This document shows positions 22,442-30,534 of a stretch of DNA of 64,000 bases, piece after piece. Position 1 is the first letter of the stretch. The number at the start of each line of letters is the position of its first letter. The DNA lies in the NCBI GenBank assembly GCA_046348225.1, contig JAXMEQ010000006.1:213689-277688 (forward strand). The letters are read 5' to 3'. The notes beneath the pieces were generated by a model. That model did no database searches, was not told the origin of the DNA, and saw nothing but the letters and a program-made list of their open reading frames with translations. Source of the DNA: JAXMEQ01 sp046348225 (lineage in GTDB: Bacteria > Pseudomonadota > Gammaproteobacteria > Burkholderiales > Burkholderiaceae_C). Both the position numbers and the translations under genes were made by a program.

Positions 22442-22458
22442 GTTAAGGATCGCTTAAG
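22442..22458. promoter_or_regulatory. PmrA/QseB-type box
   Basis: The sequence is GTTAAG-GATCG-CTTAAG, two TTAAG half-sites in direct repeat with 11-bp spacing. This matches the YTTAAK-N5-YTTAAK form known for PmrA and the CTTAA-N6-CTTAA form for QseB. It lies between the divergent regulator gene and the PAP2-eptA pair, so it could serve both. I could not assign a convincing -10 box for either direction. Confidence 0.7.
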
Positions 22459-22482
22459 CCAGCCCCGGGAAGCTGCAGCCCC

Positions 22483-23184
22483 ATGCAATCTGCTTCCACG
22501 CGCCAGCTGGCGTTGTTGACCGCCAGCAGCGCCGCGCTGCTGCTGGGTTGGGATTTCTCCCGTCTGGACCTGCCGCTGGCGCACTGGTTTGGCAGTGCTG
22601 ACGGCTTCGCGCTGCGCGAACACTGGCTGCTGGCCAACCTGTTGCACGACGGGGGACGCCGGCTGGCCTGGGCGCTGACGCTGGGTCTGAGCCTGGCTGT
22701 CTGGTGGCCCGTGGGCGCGCTGCGCCGGCTGTCGTTCAACCAGCGGCTGCAGCTGGCCGTGACCACACTGGCCACGGCGCTGGCCGTCAGCACCCTCAAG
22801 TCCTTCAGTGGCACCAGCTGCCCCTGGGACCTGGCCGAGTTTGGCGGGGTGGCGCGTTACGCGTCGCATTGGCGGTACTGGCTGCAGCCCGACGGCGGCA
22901 GCGGCCGGTGCTTTCCCGCCGGTCATGCGTCGGCCGGGTTCGCTTTCGTGGGCGGCTACTTTGTGTTCCGCCACGACGCGCCGGCACTGGCACGGCGCTG
23001 GCTGGCCGCCGCACTGGCGGCGGGCCTTCTGCTGGGGCTGGGCCAGCAGGCCCGGGGCGCGCATTTCATGAGCCACACGCTGTGGACTGGCTGGGTCTGC
23101 TGGAGCCTGGCCTGGTCCCTGGACGCCGCATGGACATGGGCAGGCCGGGGCGTTACCACCGGTAACATTGAACCCATCCCATGA
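22483..23184 (+). CDS. PAP2 family membrane phosphatase
   Basis: A 233-residue inner-membrane phosphatase with about five hydrophobic segments and the three PAP2 active-site blocks: KSFSGTSCPWD (a variant of KxxxxxxRP with no Arg-Pro), CFPAGHASAG (PSGH type) and RGAHFMSHTLWTGW (SRxxxxxHxxxD type, with Trp where Asp is usual). It may remove a lipid A or isoprenoid phosphate. Its stop overlaps the eptA start (ATGA). Departures from consensus in blocks one and three mean that activity is plausible, not certain. Confidence 0.85.
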   Translation: MQSASTRQLALLTASSAALLLGWDFSRLDLPLAHWFGSADGFALREHWLLANLLHDGGRRLAWALTLGLSLAVWWPVGALRRLSFNQRLQLAVTTLATALAVSTLKSFSGTSCPWDLAEFGGVARYASHWRYWLQPDGGSGRCFPAGHASAGFAFVGGYFVFRHDAPALARRWLAAALAAGLLLGLGQQARGAHFMSHTLWTGWVCWSLAWSLDAAWTWAGRGVTTGNIEPIP

Positions 23185-24824
23185 AATTCCGAATCCTTCC
23201 CGACCGCCGCAACCCGGTGTGGCTGATCGGCGCGTCCAGCGCCTGGATGGCCACCGCCGCCAACACCCCGCTGTGGACGGAGCTGCAGCACCTGAACCTG
23301 CTGGCCACGCCTGGCGGCCTGGCGTTTGCCTGCGCGCTGGTGCTGATGATCGGCACCACGCTGGCTGCCCTGCTGAGCCTGCTGGCCTGGCGCTGGACGC
23401 TCAAGCCGGCGCTGGTGTTGCTGCTGCTGGCGGCTGCGTTCGGTGCGTACTTCATGGCCACTTACCGTGTGGTGATTGACAGCACCATGATGGTCAACGT
23501 GCTGCAGACCAACCCCGATGAAACTGCCGACCTGCTCAGCCTGCGCATGCTGGGCGTGGTGCTGCTGCTGGGCGTGGTGCCCGCGGTGCTGGTGTGGCGC
23601 ACGCCGGTGCACTACGGGTCGCTGCCGCGCCGCAGCCTGCACAACCTGCTGCTGCTGGTGGCGGCACTGCTGCTGCTGGCCGTGACGGTGGTGGCCGCCT
23701 TCCAGCCACTGGCGTCCACCATGCGCAACCACAAGCAGGTGCGCTACCTCATGAACCCGCTGAACTCGGTCTATGCGCTGGGGTGGATCGCCGCGCGGCC
23801 GTTGCGCCGCGACGAATCGGTCACGCTGCCAATTGGCGAAGATGCCCGCGCCGCGGCCCCCGGCGTGCGCCCGCCGCTGCTGGTGCTGGTCCTGGGCGAG
23901 ACGGCACGCAGCGTGAACCTGGGCCTCAATGGCTACGGGCGCGACACCACGCCGGAACTGGCCCGCGAAAAGGTGGCAAGTTTTCGCAACGCATGGTCCT
24001 GCGGCACCAGCACTGCAGTGTCGGTGCCATGCATGTTCTCTCACCTGGGGCGCGAAGATTTCGAGGCACGCAAGACCAACTACGAAAGCCTGCTGGACGT
24101 GATCCACCGGGCCGGGCTGGCCGTGCTGTGGCTGGACAACCAGTCGGGCTGCAAGGCCACCTGCGACCGCGTGCCCAGCGTGGAGACGTCCAACCTCAAG
24201 CACCCGCAGCTGTGCACCGGCGGCGAGTGTCTGGACGGCATCATGCTGGAGGGTCTGGAGGCGCGCATCGCCGCCTTGCCGGCCGAACGCCGGGCCCGCG
24301 GGGTGGTGCTGGTGATGCACCAGATGGGCAGCCACGGGCCGGCGTACTTCAAGCGGTCGCCACCCGCCTTCAAGCGCTTCCTGCCCGAATGCACCAGCAA
24401 CGACCTCCAGCGCTGCAGTCGCGAAGAGCTTGTGAATGCCTACGACAATTCCATCGCCTACACCGACCACTTTCTCGCCTCCACCATCCGGTGGCTGCGC
24501 CAGCAGTCGGCCTGGGACCCGGCCATGGTCTATGTGTCGGATCACGGGGAGTCGCTCGGGGAAAACAACCTGTACCTGCACGGACTGCCCTGGGCCATTG
24601 CACCCGACGTGCAGAAGCATGTGCCCTGGGTGACCTGGCTGTCGGACGGTTTCACACAGCGTAGCGGCATCACGCTGCAGTGCCTGCAGGACGCGCGCGA
24701 CCAGAAGATTTCGCACGACCACTACTTTCACTCGGTGCTGGGCCTGCTGGGCATCCAGACGGCGGTGTACCAACCCGCGCTCGACGCGTACGCACGCTGC
24801 GCACGGCCGCCGGCGGCGCGGTAA
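23181..24824 (+). CDS. eptA: Phosphoethanolamine transferase EptA
   Basis: A 547-residue inner-membrane enzyme that adds phosphoethanolamine to lipid A, lowering negative charge and polymyxin binding. About five N-terminal transmembrane helices precede a periplasmic sulfatase-like domain: LVLGETARSVNLGLNGYGRD (metal-binding Glu), the catalytic Thr in SCGTSTAVSVPCMFSH, and metal ligands in VYVSDHGESLGE and the following His. Cys residues suit the usual disulfides. It is coupled by ATGA to the PAP2 gene and controlled, by inference, by the neighbouring two-component system. Confidence 0.93.
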   Translation: MKFRILPDRRNPVWLIGASSAWMATAANTPLWTELQHLNLLATPGGLAFACALVLMIGTTLAALLSLLAWRWTLKPALVLLLLAAAFGAYFMATYRVVIDSTMMVNVLQTNPDETADLLSLRMLGVVLLLGVVPAVLVWRTPVHYGSLPRRSLHNLLLLVAALLLLAVTVVAAFQPLASTMRNHKQVRYLMNPLNSVYALGWIAARPLRRDESVTLPIGEDARAAAPGVRPPLLVLVLGETARSVNLGLNGYGRDTTPELAREKVASFRNAWSCGTSTAVSVPCMFSHLGREDFEARKTNYESLLDVIHRAGLAVLWLDNQSGCKATCDRVPSVETSNLKHPQLCTGGECLDGIMLEGLEARIAALPAERRARGVVLVMHQMGSHGPAYFKRSPPAFKRFLPECTSNDLQRCSREELVNAYDNSIAYTDHFLASTIRWLRQQSAWDPAMVYVSDHGESLGENNLYLHGLPWAIAPDVQKHVPWVTWLSDGFTQRSGITLQCLQDARDQKISHDHYFHSVLGLLGIQTAVYQPALDAYARCARPPAAR

Positions 24825-24928
24825 CCGGGGATCCGTCCTACAAGTGTTGCGGCCGCCGGCGCACAGGCTGCGCGGGGAGGCTGGACCAAGCTGGAGGCTT
24901 GACTGGCACTGCCAGAAGGAGCCCCCCC

Positions 24929-25312
24929 GTGACATTCCGTTCCCCCCATCTTCGCCTGCTCACTGCCACGACCCTGCTGCTGGCCGGCAGCGTCACCCTC
25001 GCGGCCGGCAGCCCCGCGACCGAGGCCAAGCGCGCCTACGAGCAGGAGCGTACCGCCTGCATGAGCGGTCAGTCGCAGCAGGACCGCAGCACCTGCCTGC
25101 GCGAAGCCAGTGCCGCGTGGGCCGAAGCGCGGCGTGGCGGGCTGACCAGCGCGACCAGTACCGACTACCAGGCCAATGCGCTGGCGCGCTGCAATGCGCA
25201 GCCCGCAGCCGACCGCGACGCCTGCGTCCTGCGCATCCAGGGGCAGGGCCGGGTTGAAGGCAGCGTCAACGGCGGCGGATTGATCCGCCAGGTGGAAACG
25301 CCGATCAAGTAA
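24929..25312 (+). CDS. Small secreted hypothetical protein
   Basis: A 127-residue protein with an N-terminal signal peptide (VTFRSPHLRLLTATTLLLAG..., cleavage probably after LAAG or nearby) and four Cys in the mature part: C-x10-C in the first half and C-x10-C in the second, which could form disulfides in the periplasm. The GTG start at 24929 is supported by AGAAGGAG seven bases upstream. I do not recognise a named domain. It sits alone between eptA and the convergent methyltransferase gene. Confidence 0.75.
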   Translation: MTFRSPHLRLLTATTLLLAGSVTLAAGSPATEAKRAYEQERTACMSGQSQQDRSTCLREASAAWAEARRGGLTSATSTDYQANALARCNAQPAADRDACVLRIQGQGRVEGSVNGGGLIRQVETPIK

Positions 25313-25323
25313 GGCAGCGCTGC

Positions 25324-26361
25324 TCAGGCGGCAGCGGCCACCAGGCCGATGACCCGGCGCGCAGGCCGTTCGGCACGGGCGCGCAACTGGCCGCAGCCAC
25401 CGTCCACGTCTTGCCCCGCGGAATGGCGCAGCTTGGTCAGCACGCCAGCGCGGTGCAGTGTGCGGGCGATCTCCGCCGCACGCGCCCAGGGCGGACGCCT
25501 GAAATCCAGCTCGGGCACGCTGTTGTAGGGAATCATGTTCATCACCGCGTACTTGCCCTTGAGCAGCCGCACGATGCCAGCCAGTTCGTCTGCGGTGTCG
25601 TTGATGCCCTCCAGCAGCGTCCACTGGTACTGGATGGGGTAGCCGGTGGCGCGGGCATAGCGTTCGCCAGCTTCCACCAGCGCTTCGGGCGTCATGCGCG
25701 GCGCGCGCGGCAGCAGCCGGGCGCGCAAGTCGGCGCGCGTGGTGTGCAACGACAGCGCCAGCGCCGGCTTGACCGGGCCCCGCGGCAGCTCGGTGAACAC
25801 GCGCGGGTCCCCCACGGTGGAGAACACCAGATTCTTGTGGCCAACGTTGCCTGCAGTCCCCAGAAGCTCAATGGCTTCAAGCACGTTGTCAAGGTTGTGG
25901 GCGGGCTCGCCCATGCCCATGAACACCACCTTTTTCACCGGCCGCAGGGTACGCGCCAGCGCCACCTGGGCCACGATCTCACCGCTGCTGACCTGCCGCA
26001 CCAGACCGCCCTGCCCGGTCATGCAGAACACGCAGCCCACGGCGCAGCCAACCTGGGTGGACACACACAAGCCATCCCGGGGCAGCAGCACGCTCTCGAC
26101 CGTTTGCCCGTCGCGCAGTTCCACCAGCAGTCGCGACGAACCATCTTCACCCGGGTGTTCCGACTTCAGCCGCGCGAGCCCGTGCAACTCGGCCACCAGC
26201 GCCGGCAAGGCGTCGCGCAGTGCCTGCGGCATGAAGTCCTCGATACGCCGTTTGCCAGCGTCCTGCGGCAACGCCTGCGACCACAGCCGCAACACACGGT
26301 GCTCGTGCTGGGGCCTGGCGCCGAGGGCGCGCAGGCGTTGGCGGATGTCGGACAGCTGCAT
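25324..26361 (-). CDS. RlmN-like radical SAM RNA methyltransferase
   Basis: A 345-residue radical S-adenosylmethionine enzyme of the RlmN/Cfr group, which methylates C2 or C8 of an adenosine in 23S rRNA (and tRNA for RlmN). The iron-sulfur motif C106-x3-C110-x2-C113 (CAVGCVFC) is intact. The mechanistic Cys pair is also present: Cys99 and Cys323 (DVDGGCGQL). Length is below the roughly 370-400 of RlmN, mainly because of a short N-terminal domain, so it looks like the shorter paralogue. Start ATG at 26361 begins MQLSDIRQRL; the frame runs open further upstream into repeat DNA. Confidence 0.88.
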   Translation of the reverse strand: MQLSDIRQRLRALGARPQHEHRVLRLWSQALPQDAGKRRIEDFMPQALRDALPALVAELHGLARLKSEHPGEDGSSRLLVELRDGQTVESVLLPRDGLCVSTQVGCAVGCVFCMTGQGGLVRQVSSGEIVAQVALARTLRPVKKVVFMGMGEPAHNLDNVLEAIELLGTAGNVGHKNLVFSTVGDPRVFTELPRGPVKPALALSLHTTRADLRARLLPRAPRMTPEALVEAGERYARATGYPIQYQWTLLEGINDTADELAGIVRLLKGKYAVMNMIPYNSVPELDFRRPPWARAAEIARTLHRAGVLTKLRHSAGQDVDGGCGQLRARAERPARRVIGLVAAAA

Positions 26362-26805
26362 GTGACTGATTTTAGTGACGTAGCCCGCGGCAAAGGCGTG
26401 TGCGCCCGGGCCGTGGCGCTTCACTGGAGCGGTCACCGCTGCGCGGTGACTGCCCTGCGCGACTCGGCGCCCCAGAGGCGCGCCACAGCCCAGGCGCACG
26501 CGCCTTCGCAGTGGCACGGTTGGCATACCGCGGGCGGCGCACCAATCCCTCCGCTTCGCGGCAGGCGGTGCCCGGTGGGGGCGATCGCTGTGGCGGCGAG
26601 GAGCGCAGAGCCGGGGGCGGCGCGCGCAGCGCGCTTCGTCGTCATGCTTGCCGAAGCTGTTTGAGCCGCGTGAGCGCAGCGAACACAGCGAGTTCTTCGG
26701 CACGACCCCGGATCGAGCACCGCAGCGGAGTTGGCGCCAAGCGCCAACCGCCACAGTGTGAGCCCCCGCCGGGCACCGCCTGGCGCGAAGCCAGCGAAAG
26801 AAGAA
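26362..26805. repeat. Noncoding block bounded by a 30-bp inverted repeat
   Basis: 444 bp with no convincing gene between the methyltransferase and cyanase. A 30-bp arm at 26553-26582 and another at 26762-26791 are inverted copies with 28 of 30 matches, enclosing 179 bp. Smaller palindromes occur inside and beside it: GTTGGCG-CCAAG-CGCCAAC near 26730-26750 and GTCACCG...CGGTGAC near 26430-26450. Frames here translate to Arg/Ala/Ser-rich strings typical of chance ORFs in GC-rich DNA. It may be a MITE-like or dispersed intergenic repeat, or a large RNA hairpin at the end of the cyanase transcript. Confidence 0.6.
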
Positions 26806-27249
26806 TCAGTACGTCTTGTAGGGAAGGAACTTGCCCGACAACAAGACGTTCACGCGGTCGCCCTTGGGGTCGGGCTGGCGCTGGATGTCCATGGAGAAGT
26901 CGATGGCGCTCATGATGCCGTCGCCGAACTCTTCATGGATCAGTTCCTTGATGGTGGTGCCGTAGACGCTGACGATTTCGTACCAGCGGTAGATCAGCGG
27001 ATCGGTCGGCACCGGCGTGGGCAGCGAACCCTTGTACGGCACGACCTGCAGCCACTTCTGCTCTTCGGCGGTCAGGCCGAAGATCTTGCCCACGGCCTTG
27101 GCCTGGGCTGGGGTGGCCGTCATCTGGCCCAGGCACAGCGCCGTGGTCCACTCCTTGGACTCGCCGACCTTCTTGGCCACGTCGTCCCACTTGATGCCCT
27201 TGGACACCTTGGTGCTGATGATCTTTTCCGTTACGTCCATGCGGTTCAT
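26806..27249 (-). CDS. cynS: Cyanase (cyanate hydratase)
   Basis: A 147-residue enzyme converting cyanate and bicarbonate to ammonia and carbon dioxide; the active form is a decamer. The C-terminal catalytic domain carries the invariant Arg, Glu and Ser in YRWYEIVSVYGTTIKELIHE and DGIMSAIDFSMD. Length is slightly below the usual 156. AAGGAG lies about eight bases before the ATG. It is the last gene of a minus-strand operon with an ABC transporter (SBP, permease, ATPase), matching the cynABDS arrangement known in cyanobacteria. Confidence 0.97.
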   Translation of the reverse strand: MNRMDVTEKIISTKVSKGIKWDDVAKKVGESKEWTTALCLGQMTATPAQAKAVGKIFGLTAEEQKWLQVVPYKGSLPTPVPTDPLIYRWYEIVSVYGTTIKELIHEEFGDGIMSAIDFSMDIQRQPDPKGDRVNVLLSGKFLPYKTY

Positions 27250-27279
27250 GTTCTGGCTCCTTTTTTTGACAGGTGGGTT

Positions 27280-28077
27280 TCAGTGCCCGGCTTTCGCACG
27301 GGTCACCAGGAAATCAACAATGTGGTTGCGCAGCTCGTAGTAGCCGCCCAGGTGGTGCAGGCCGGCGCGTGTGCGCTCGCGCGGCAGGGTGTTGACCACC
27401 GTTTCGGCAATGCCGCCCGGCGTGTAGCCGTTGGGGCCTTCACTGCCGTTGCTCATGAGCAGGATGCGGTCGGCCAGCAGGATGGCTTCGTCCACGTCGT
27501 GGGTGATCATGAACACCGTCTGCTGCGTCTCGCGCACGATGCCCATCAGCTCGTCCTGGATGGTGCCGCGCGTCAGCGCATCGAGTGCGCCAAACGGCTC
27601 GTCCAGCAACAGCATCTTGGGCTGGATCGCGAAGGCGCGCGCAATGCCCACACGCTGCTTCATGCCACCAGACAGCTGCGACGGCTTCTTGTCAATGGCC
27701 GGCAGCAGGCCCACCATGCCCACAAACTTTTCCACATGGGCATTGACCTGGGCCCGCGTCCAGTCGGGCCAGCGCGACTCGACGGCAAAGGCGATGTTCT
27801 TGCGCACCGTGAGCCAGGGCATGAGGGCATGGCTCTGGAAGACCACGCCGCGCTCCAGGCTGGGGCCCGCCACCTCGCGGCCGTCCATGAACACATGGCC
27901 GCTGGTGGCCGTGTCCAGCCCGGCCAGCACGTTCAGGATGGTGGTCTTGCCGCAACCCGAGTGGCCGATGATGCAGACAAACTCGCCACGGTCGAGCGTG
28001 AAGCTGACGTCGGCAAACACCGGCTTGGCGGGCATAAAGGCCTTGGCCAGCCCTTCGATTTTCAGGAAGCCTTGCAT
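27280..28077 (-). CDS. cynD: ABC transporter ATPase, nitrate/cyanate type (CynD/NrtD)
   Basis: A 265-residue ATPase with Walker A GHSGCGKT, signature LSGGMKQRVGIARAF, Walker B MLLLDEPFGALD and switch His in MITHDVDEA. It belongs to the nitrate/sulfonate/cyanate branch of ABC importers. ATG at 28077 is preferred; the frame also allows 28137, which would overlap the permease stop by 11 bp. It lies 30 bp upstream of cynS, which assigns cyanate as the most likely cargo; nitrate or nitrite cannot be excluded. Confidence 0.9.
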   Translation of the reverse strand: MQGFLKIEGLAKAFMPAKPVFADVSFTLDRGEFVCIIGHSGCGKTTILNVLAGLDTATSGHVFMDGREVAGPSLERGVVFQSHALMPWLTVRKNIAFAVESRWPDWTRAQVNAHVEKFVGMVGLLPAIDKKPSQLSGGMKQRVGIARAFAIQPKMLLLDEPFGALDALTRGTIQDELMGIVRETQQTVFMITHDVDEAILLADRILLMSNGSEGPNGYTPGGIAETVVNTLPRERTRAGLHHLGGYYELRNHIVDFLVTRAKAGH

Positions 28078-28126
28078 GGCGGGGTCTTTCTTCGGTGCGG
28101 TGGCCAGCACGGCGCGTTGGTCCAGC

Positions 28127-28987
28127 TCACTCCACATAGGTCACCAGCTTCTGCAGTTGGGCAAACATCAGGTCCAGCATCATCCCGACCAGCCCGATCA
28201 CGAGGATGGCAAAGATCACGTTGGTCAACGACAGGTTGTTCCACTCGTTCCACACAAAGTAGCCAATGCCCGTGCCGCCCACCAGCATCTCGGCGGCCAC
28301 GATCACCAGCCAGGCAATGCCCATGCTGATGCGCATGCCGGTGAGGATGGTGGGTGCTGCGGCCGGCAGGATCACGCGGAAGGCCTTGCGCAGCGGCTGC
28401 ACTTCCAGCGTGAGCGCCACATTCAGCCATTCACGCTTCACCGACGCCACACCAAAGGCGGTGTTGATCAGCATCGGCCAGACGGAGCAGATGAAGATCA
28501 CGAACACGCCCGAGACCGAGCTGTCCTTGATGGTGTACAGCGCCAGCGGCATCCAGGCCAGCGGACTGATGGGCTTGAGCACCTGGATGAACGGGTCCAG
28601 CGCCTTGTGCAGCAGCGGGCTCATGCCGATCACAAAGCCCAGCGGCACCGCCACCAGGCAGGCCAGCAGAAAGCCCAGCCCCACCCGGCCCAGCGAATGC
28701 GCTAGCTGGATGGCCACGCCCTTGTCGTTGGGCCCGTTGTCATAGAACGGGTCTGACAGCTGCTTGACCACGGTGGCGCCCATCTGGCCCAGTGTGGGGA
28801 AACCGGTGGTCTTGGTCGACGCCGGGTCCTTGCCCATCATCTTCTGGTATTCGATCTGCTCGGCCGTCAGTCCGGCAGTGGAGCCCGCGGCGCTGCCGGA
28901 CGAGAAGGTGGCCACGTACCAGATGCCGAGGAAGGCCAGCAGCAGCAGCACCGAGACCAGCGCGGCCTTGAAGTGGAGGGATTTCAT
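28127..28987 (-). CDS. cynB: ABC transporter permease, nitrate/cyanate type (CynB/NrtB)
   Basis: A 286-residue inner-membrane permease with about six transmembrane helices, including an N-terminal one (AALVSVLLLLAFLGIWYVA), and the cytoplasmic EAA-type loop around VILPAAAPTILTGMRISMGI that contacts the ATPase. It is one member of the nrtABCD/cynABD importer family. It sits between the substrate-binding protein (16-bp gap) and the ATPase on the same transcript. Confidence 0.92.
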   Translation of the reverse strand: MKSLHFKAALVSVLLLLAFLGIWYVATFSSGSAAGSTAGLTAEQIEYQKMMGKDPASTKTTGFPTLGQMGATVVKQLSDPFYDNGPNDKGVAIQLAHSLGRVGLGFLLACLVAVPLGFVIGMSPLLHKALDPFIQVLKPISPLAWMPLALYTIKDSSVSGVFVIFICSVWPMLINTAFGVASVKREWLNVALTLEVQPLRKAFRVILPAAAPTILTGMRISMGIAWLVIVAAEMLVGGTGIGYFVWNEWNNLSLTNVIFAILVIGLVGMMLDLMFAQLQKLVTYVE

Positions 28988-29003
28988 GGTGCGGTGGCGC
29001 GGG

Positions 29004-30389
29004 TTAGCCCATCTTGCTGATGGCGAAGCTCTTCACATAGTCCTCAGGCTTGGCCGGGTCGAACTCCTTGCCCATGACCTTGAACTTGCGGTACGCGCCT
29101 TCCGGCGGCTTGAAGCCGACCTGTGCCATCTGCTTCTTGGCGTCCGTCAACAGGAACACCTTCTCGGCGATCTGCTTGTAGTTGACGTCGCCCTTCACAT
29201 AGCCCCAGCGCTTCATCTGCGTGAGCATCCACACCGCCATGCTCTGCCACGGAACCGGGTCGAAGTTGGCGCGGTCGGGCACGTTCTTGATGTTGCCCAG
29301 GCCGTCGGCAAACTTGCCGGTCAGCACCTGGTTGAGCACAGCCTCGGGCTGGTTCAGGTACTGCGCGGGGGCAATCACCTTGGCGATCAGCTCGCGGTCC
29401 TTGGGCTGGCTGGCCATGAAGCTGGCGGTCAGCACGGCGCGATACAGCGCGGCAAAGCTGTTGGGGTTCTGCTTGATGAAGTCGTCGCTGACGCCGAATG
29501 CGCAGCACGGGTGGCCGTCCCAGATCTCCTTGGACAGGATGTGGATGAAGCCCACCTCGTCGTACACCGCGCGCTGGTTGAACGGGTCCGGGCCGAGGAA
29601 GCCATCGATGTTGCCGGCCCGCAGGTTGGCCACCATCTCGGGCGGCGGCGTCACGCGGATTTGCACATCGGTGTCGGGGTTGATGCCGTTCTCGGCCAGG
29701 TAGTAGCGCAACAGGAAGTTGTGCATGCTGTACTCGAACGGCACGGCGAACTTGAAGCCCTTCCAGCTCTTGGGGTCGCGCTTGTCCTTGTGCTTGACGT
29801 GCAGCGTGATCGCCTGGCCGTTGGTGTTCTGGATGCTGGCCACATTCATGGCCACCTGGTTGGAGCCCAGGCCCATGCTCATGGCCAGCGGCATGGGCGA
29901 GAGGAAGTGGCTCGCGTCATGCTCCTTGTTGATCATCTTGTCGCGGATCAGCGCCCAGCCGGCCGTCTTCATGAGCTGGACGTTCAGGCCTTCCTTCTTG
30001 TAGAAGCCCAGCGGGTCGGCCATGATCAGCGGGCTGGCGCACGTGATGGCAATGAAGCCGATCTTCAGGTCCTTCTTCTCCAGCGGCGCCTTGTCCTGGG
30101 CCATGGCCTGCAGCGAGGTCAGCGCGCCCATGGGCAGCACCGAGGCAATGGCCGCACGCGCCGTGCCGGCGCCCACCGCCTTCAGGAAACCGCGGCGCAC
30201 GCTGTCCACCGGGAACAGGGCCTTGACCATGGCTGCTTCCATGAAATCGCGCGACAGCTCCTCGGGACTCTGGGCCGCGGCGGCGTGTTCGCCGGGCGCG
30301 TGGTCCTGGCCGCAGGCGCAGCGCAGCATCAGCGGGCGGTCGGCGTCGTAAGCGTCATACGTCTTGGGGGTGGCAGGCAGTCTGGACAT
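29004..30389 (-). CDS. cynA: ABC transporter substrate-binding protein, nitrate/cyanate type (CynA/NrtA)
   Basis: A 461-residue periplasmic binding protein of the NrtA/CmpA/CynA family. A twin-arginine signal (SVRRGFLKAVGAG, Arg65-Arg66) is preceded by about 60 extra residues that include C24-A-C-G-Q-D-H30 and a second His. The binding domain follows (KIGFIAITCASPLIMAD...). First gene of the cyn operon. The ATG at 30389 is preceded by a weak AGG motif, and a sigma-54-like -24/-12 pair lies just upstream. The Cys/His-containing leader is unusual for a Tat signal. Confidence 0.92.
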   Translation of the reverse strand: MSRLPATPKTYDAYDADRPLMLRCACGQDHAPGEHAAAAQSPEELSRDFMEAAMVKALFPVDSVRRGFLKAVGAGTARAAIASVLPMGALTSLQAMAQDKAPLEKKDLKIGFIAITCASPLIMADPLGFYKKEGLNVQLMKTAGWALIRDKMINKEHDASHFLSPMPLAMSMGLGSNQVAMNVASIQNTNGQAITLHVKHKDKRDPKSWKGFKFAVPFEYSMHNFLLRYYLAENGINPDTDVQIRVTPPPEMVANLRAGNIDGFLGPDPFNQRAVYDEVGFIHILSKEIWDGHPCCAFGVSDDFIKQNPNSFAALYRAVLTASFMASQPKDRELIAKVIAPAQYLNQPEAVLNQVLTGKFADGLGNIKNVPDRANFDPVPWQSMAVWMLTQMKRWGYVKGDVNYKQIAEKVFLLTDAKKQMAQVGFKPPEGAYRKFKVMGKEFDPAKPEDYVKSFAISKMG

Positions 30390-30421
30390 GGTGCACCTCG
30401 TTTGAAAAGATGCAGATGCAT

Positions 30422-30437
30422 TGCAAGCAGCGGGCCC
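30422..30437 (-). promoter_or_regulatory. Possible sigma-54 promoter of the cyn operon
   Basis: Read on the minus strand: GGGCCC-N5-TTGCA, with the -24 block at 30432-30437 and the -12 block at 30422-30426. The -24 block matches TGGCAC at four of six positions. The start of transcription would fall near 30411, about 22 bases before the cynA ATG. This is a moderate match only. Confidence 0.4.
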
Positions 30438-30501
30438 GTTTGGGCCGTCACTGCGGTTTTTGCAGCCCGCCGCCCCAAATCACCCACGCCAGACCGAAGC
30501 C

Positions 30502-30521
30502 TTGTAGGGCCAGCCCTACAA
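30502..30521. promoter_or_regulatory. Palindromic operator upstream of cyn operon
   Basis: TTGTAGGG-CCAG-CCCTACAA is a perfect inverted repeat with 8-bp arms and a 4-bp spacer, located between the response-regulator stop and the cyn operon. It lies about 100 bp upstream of the predicted cyn transcription start. It lacks a T-run on the minus strand, so an operator (for the NarL-like regulator or another factor) is more likely than a terminator. Confidence 0.6.
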
Positions 30522-30534
30522 AAGGAGTTGCGAA

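Noticed and set aside
27280..28137. Longer start of the cyn ATPase gene at 28137
   Set aside because: The extra 20 residues do not resemble the conserved N-terminus of the family and would overlap the permease stop; ATG 28077 starts at the conserved domain. It remains possible.
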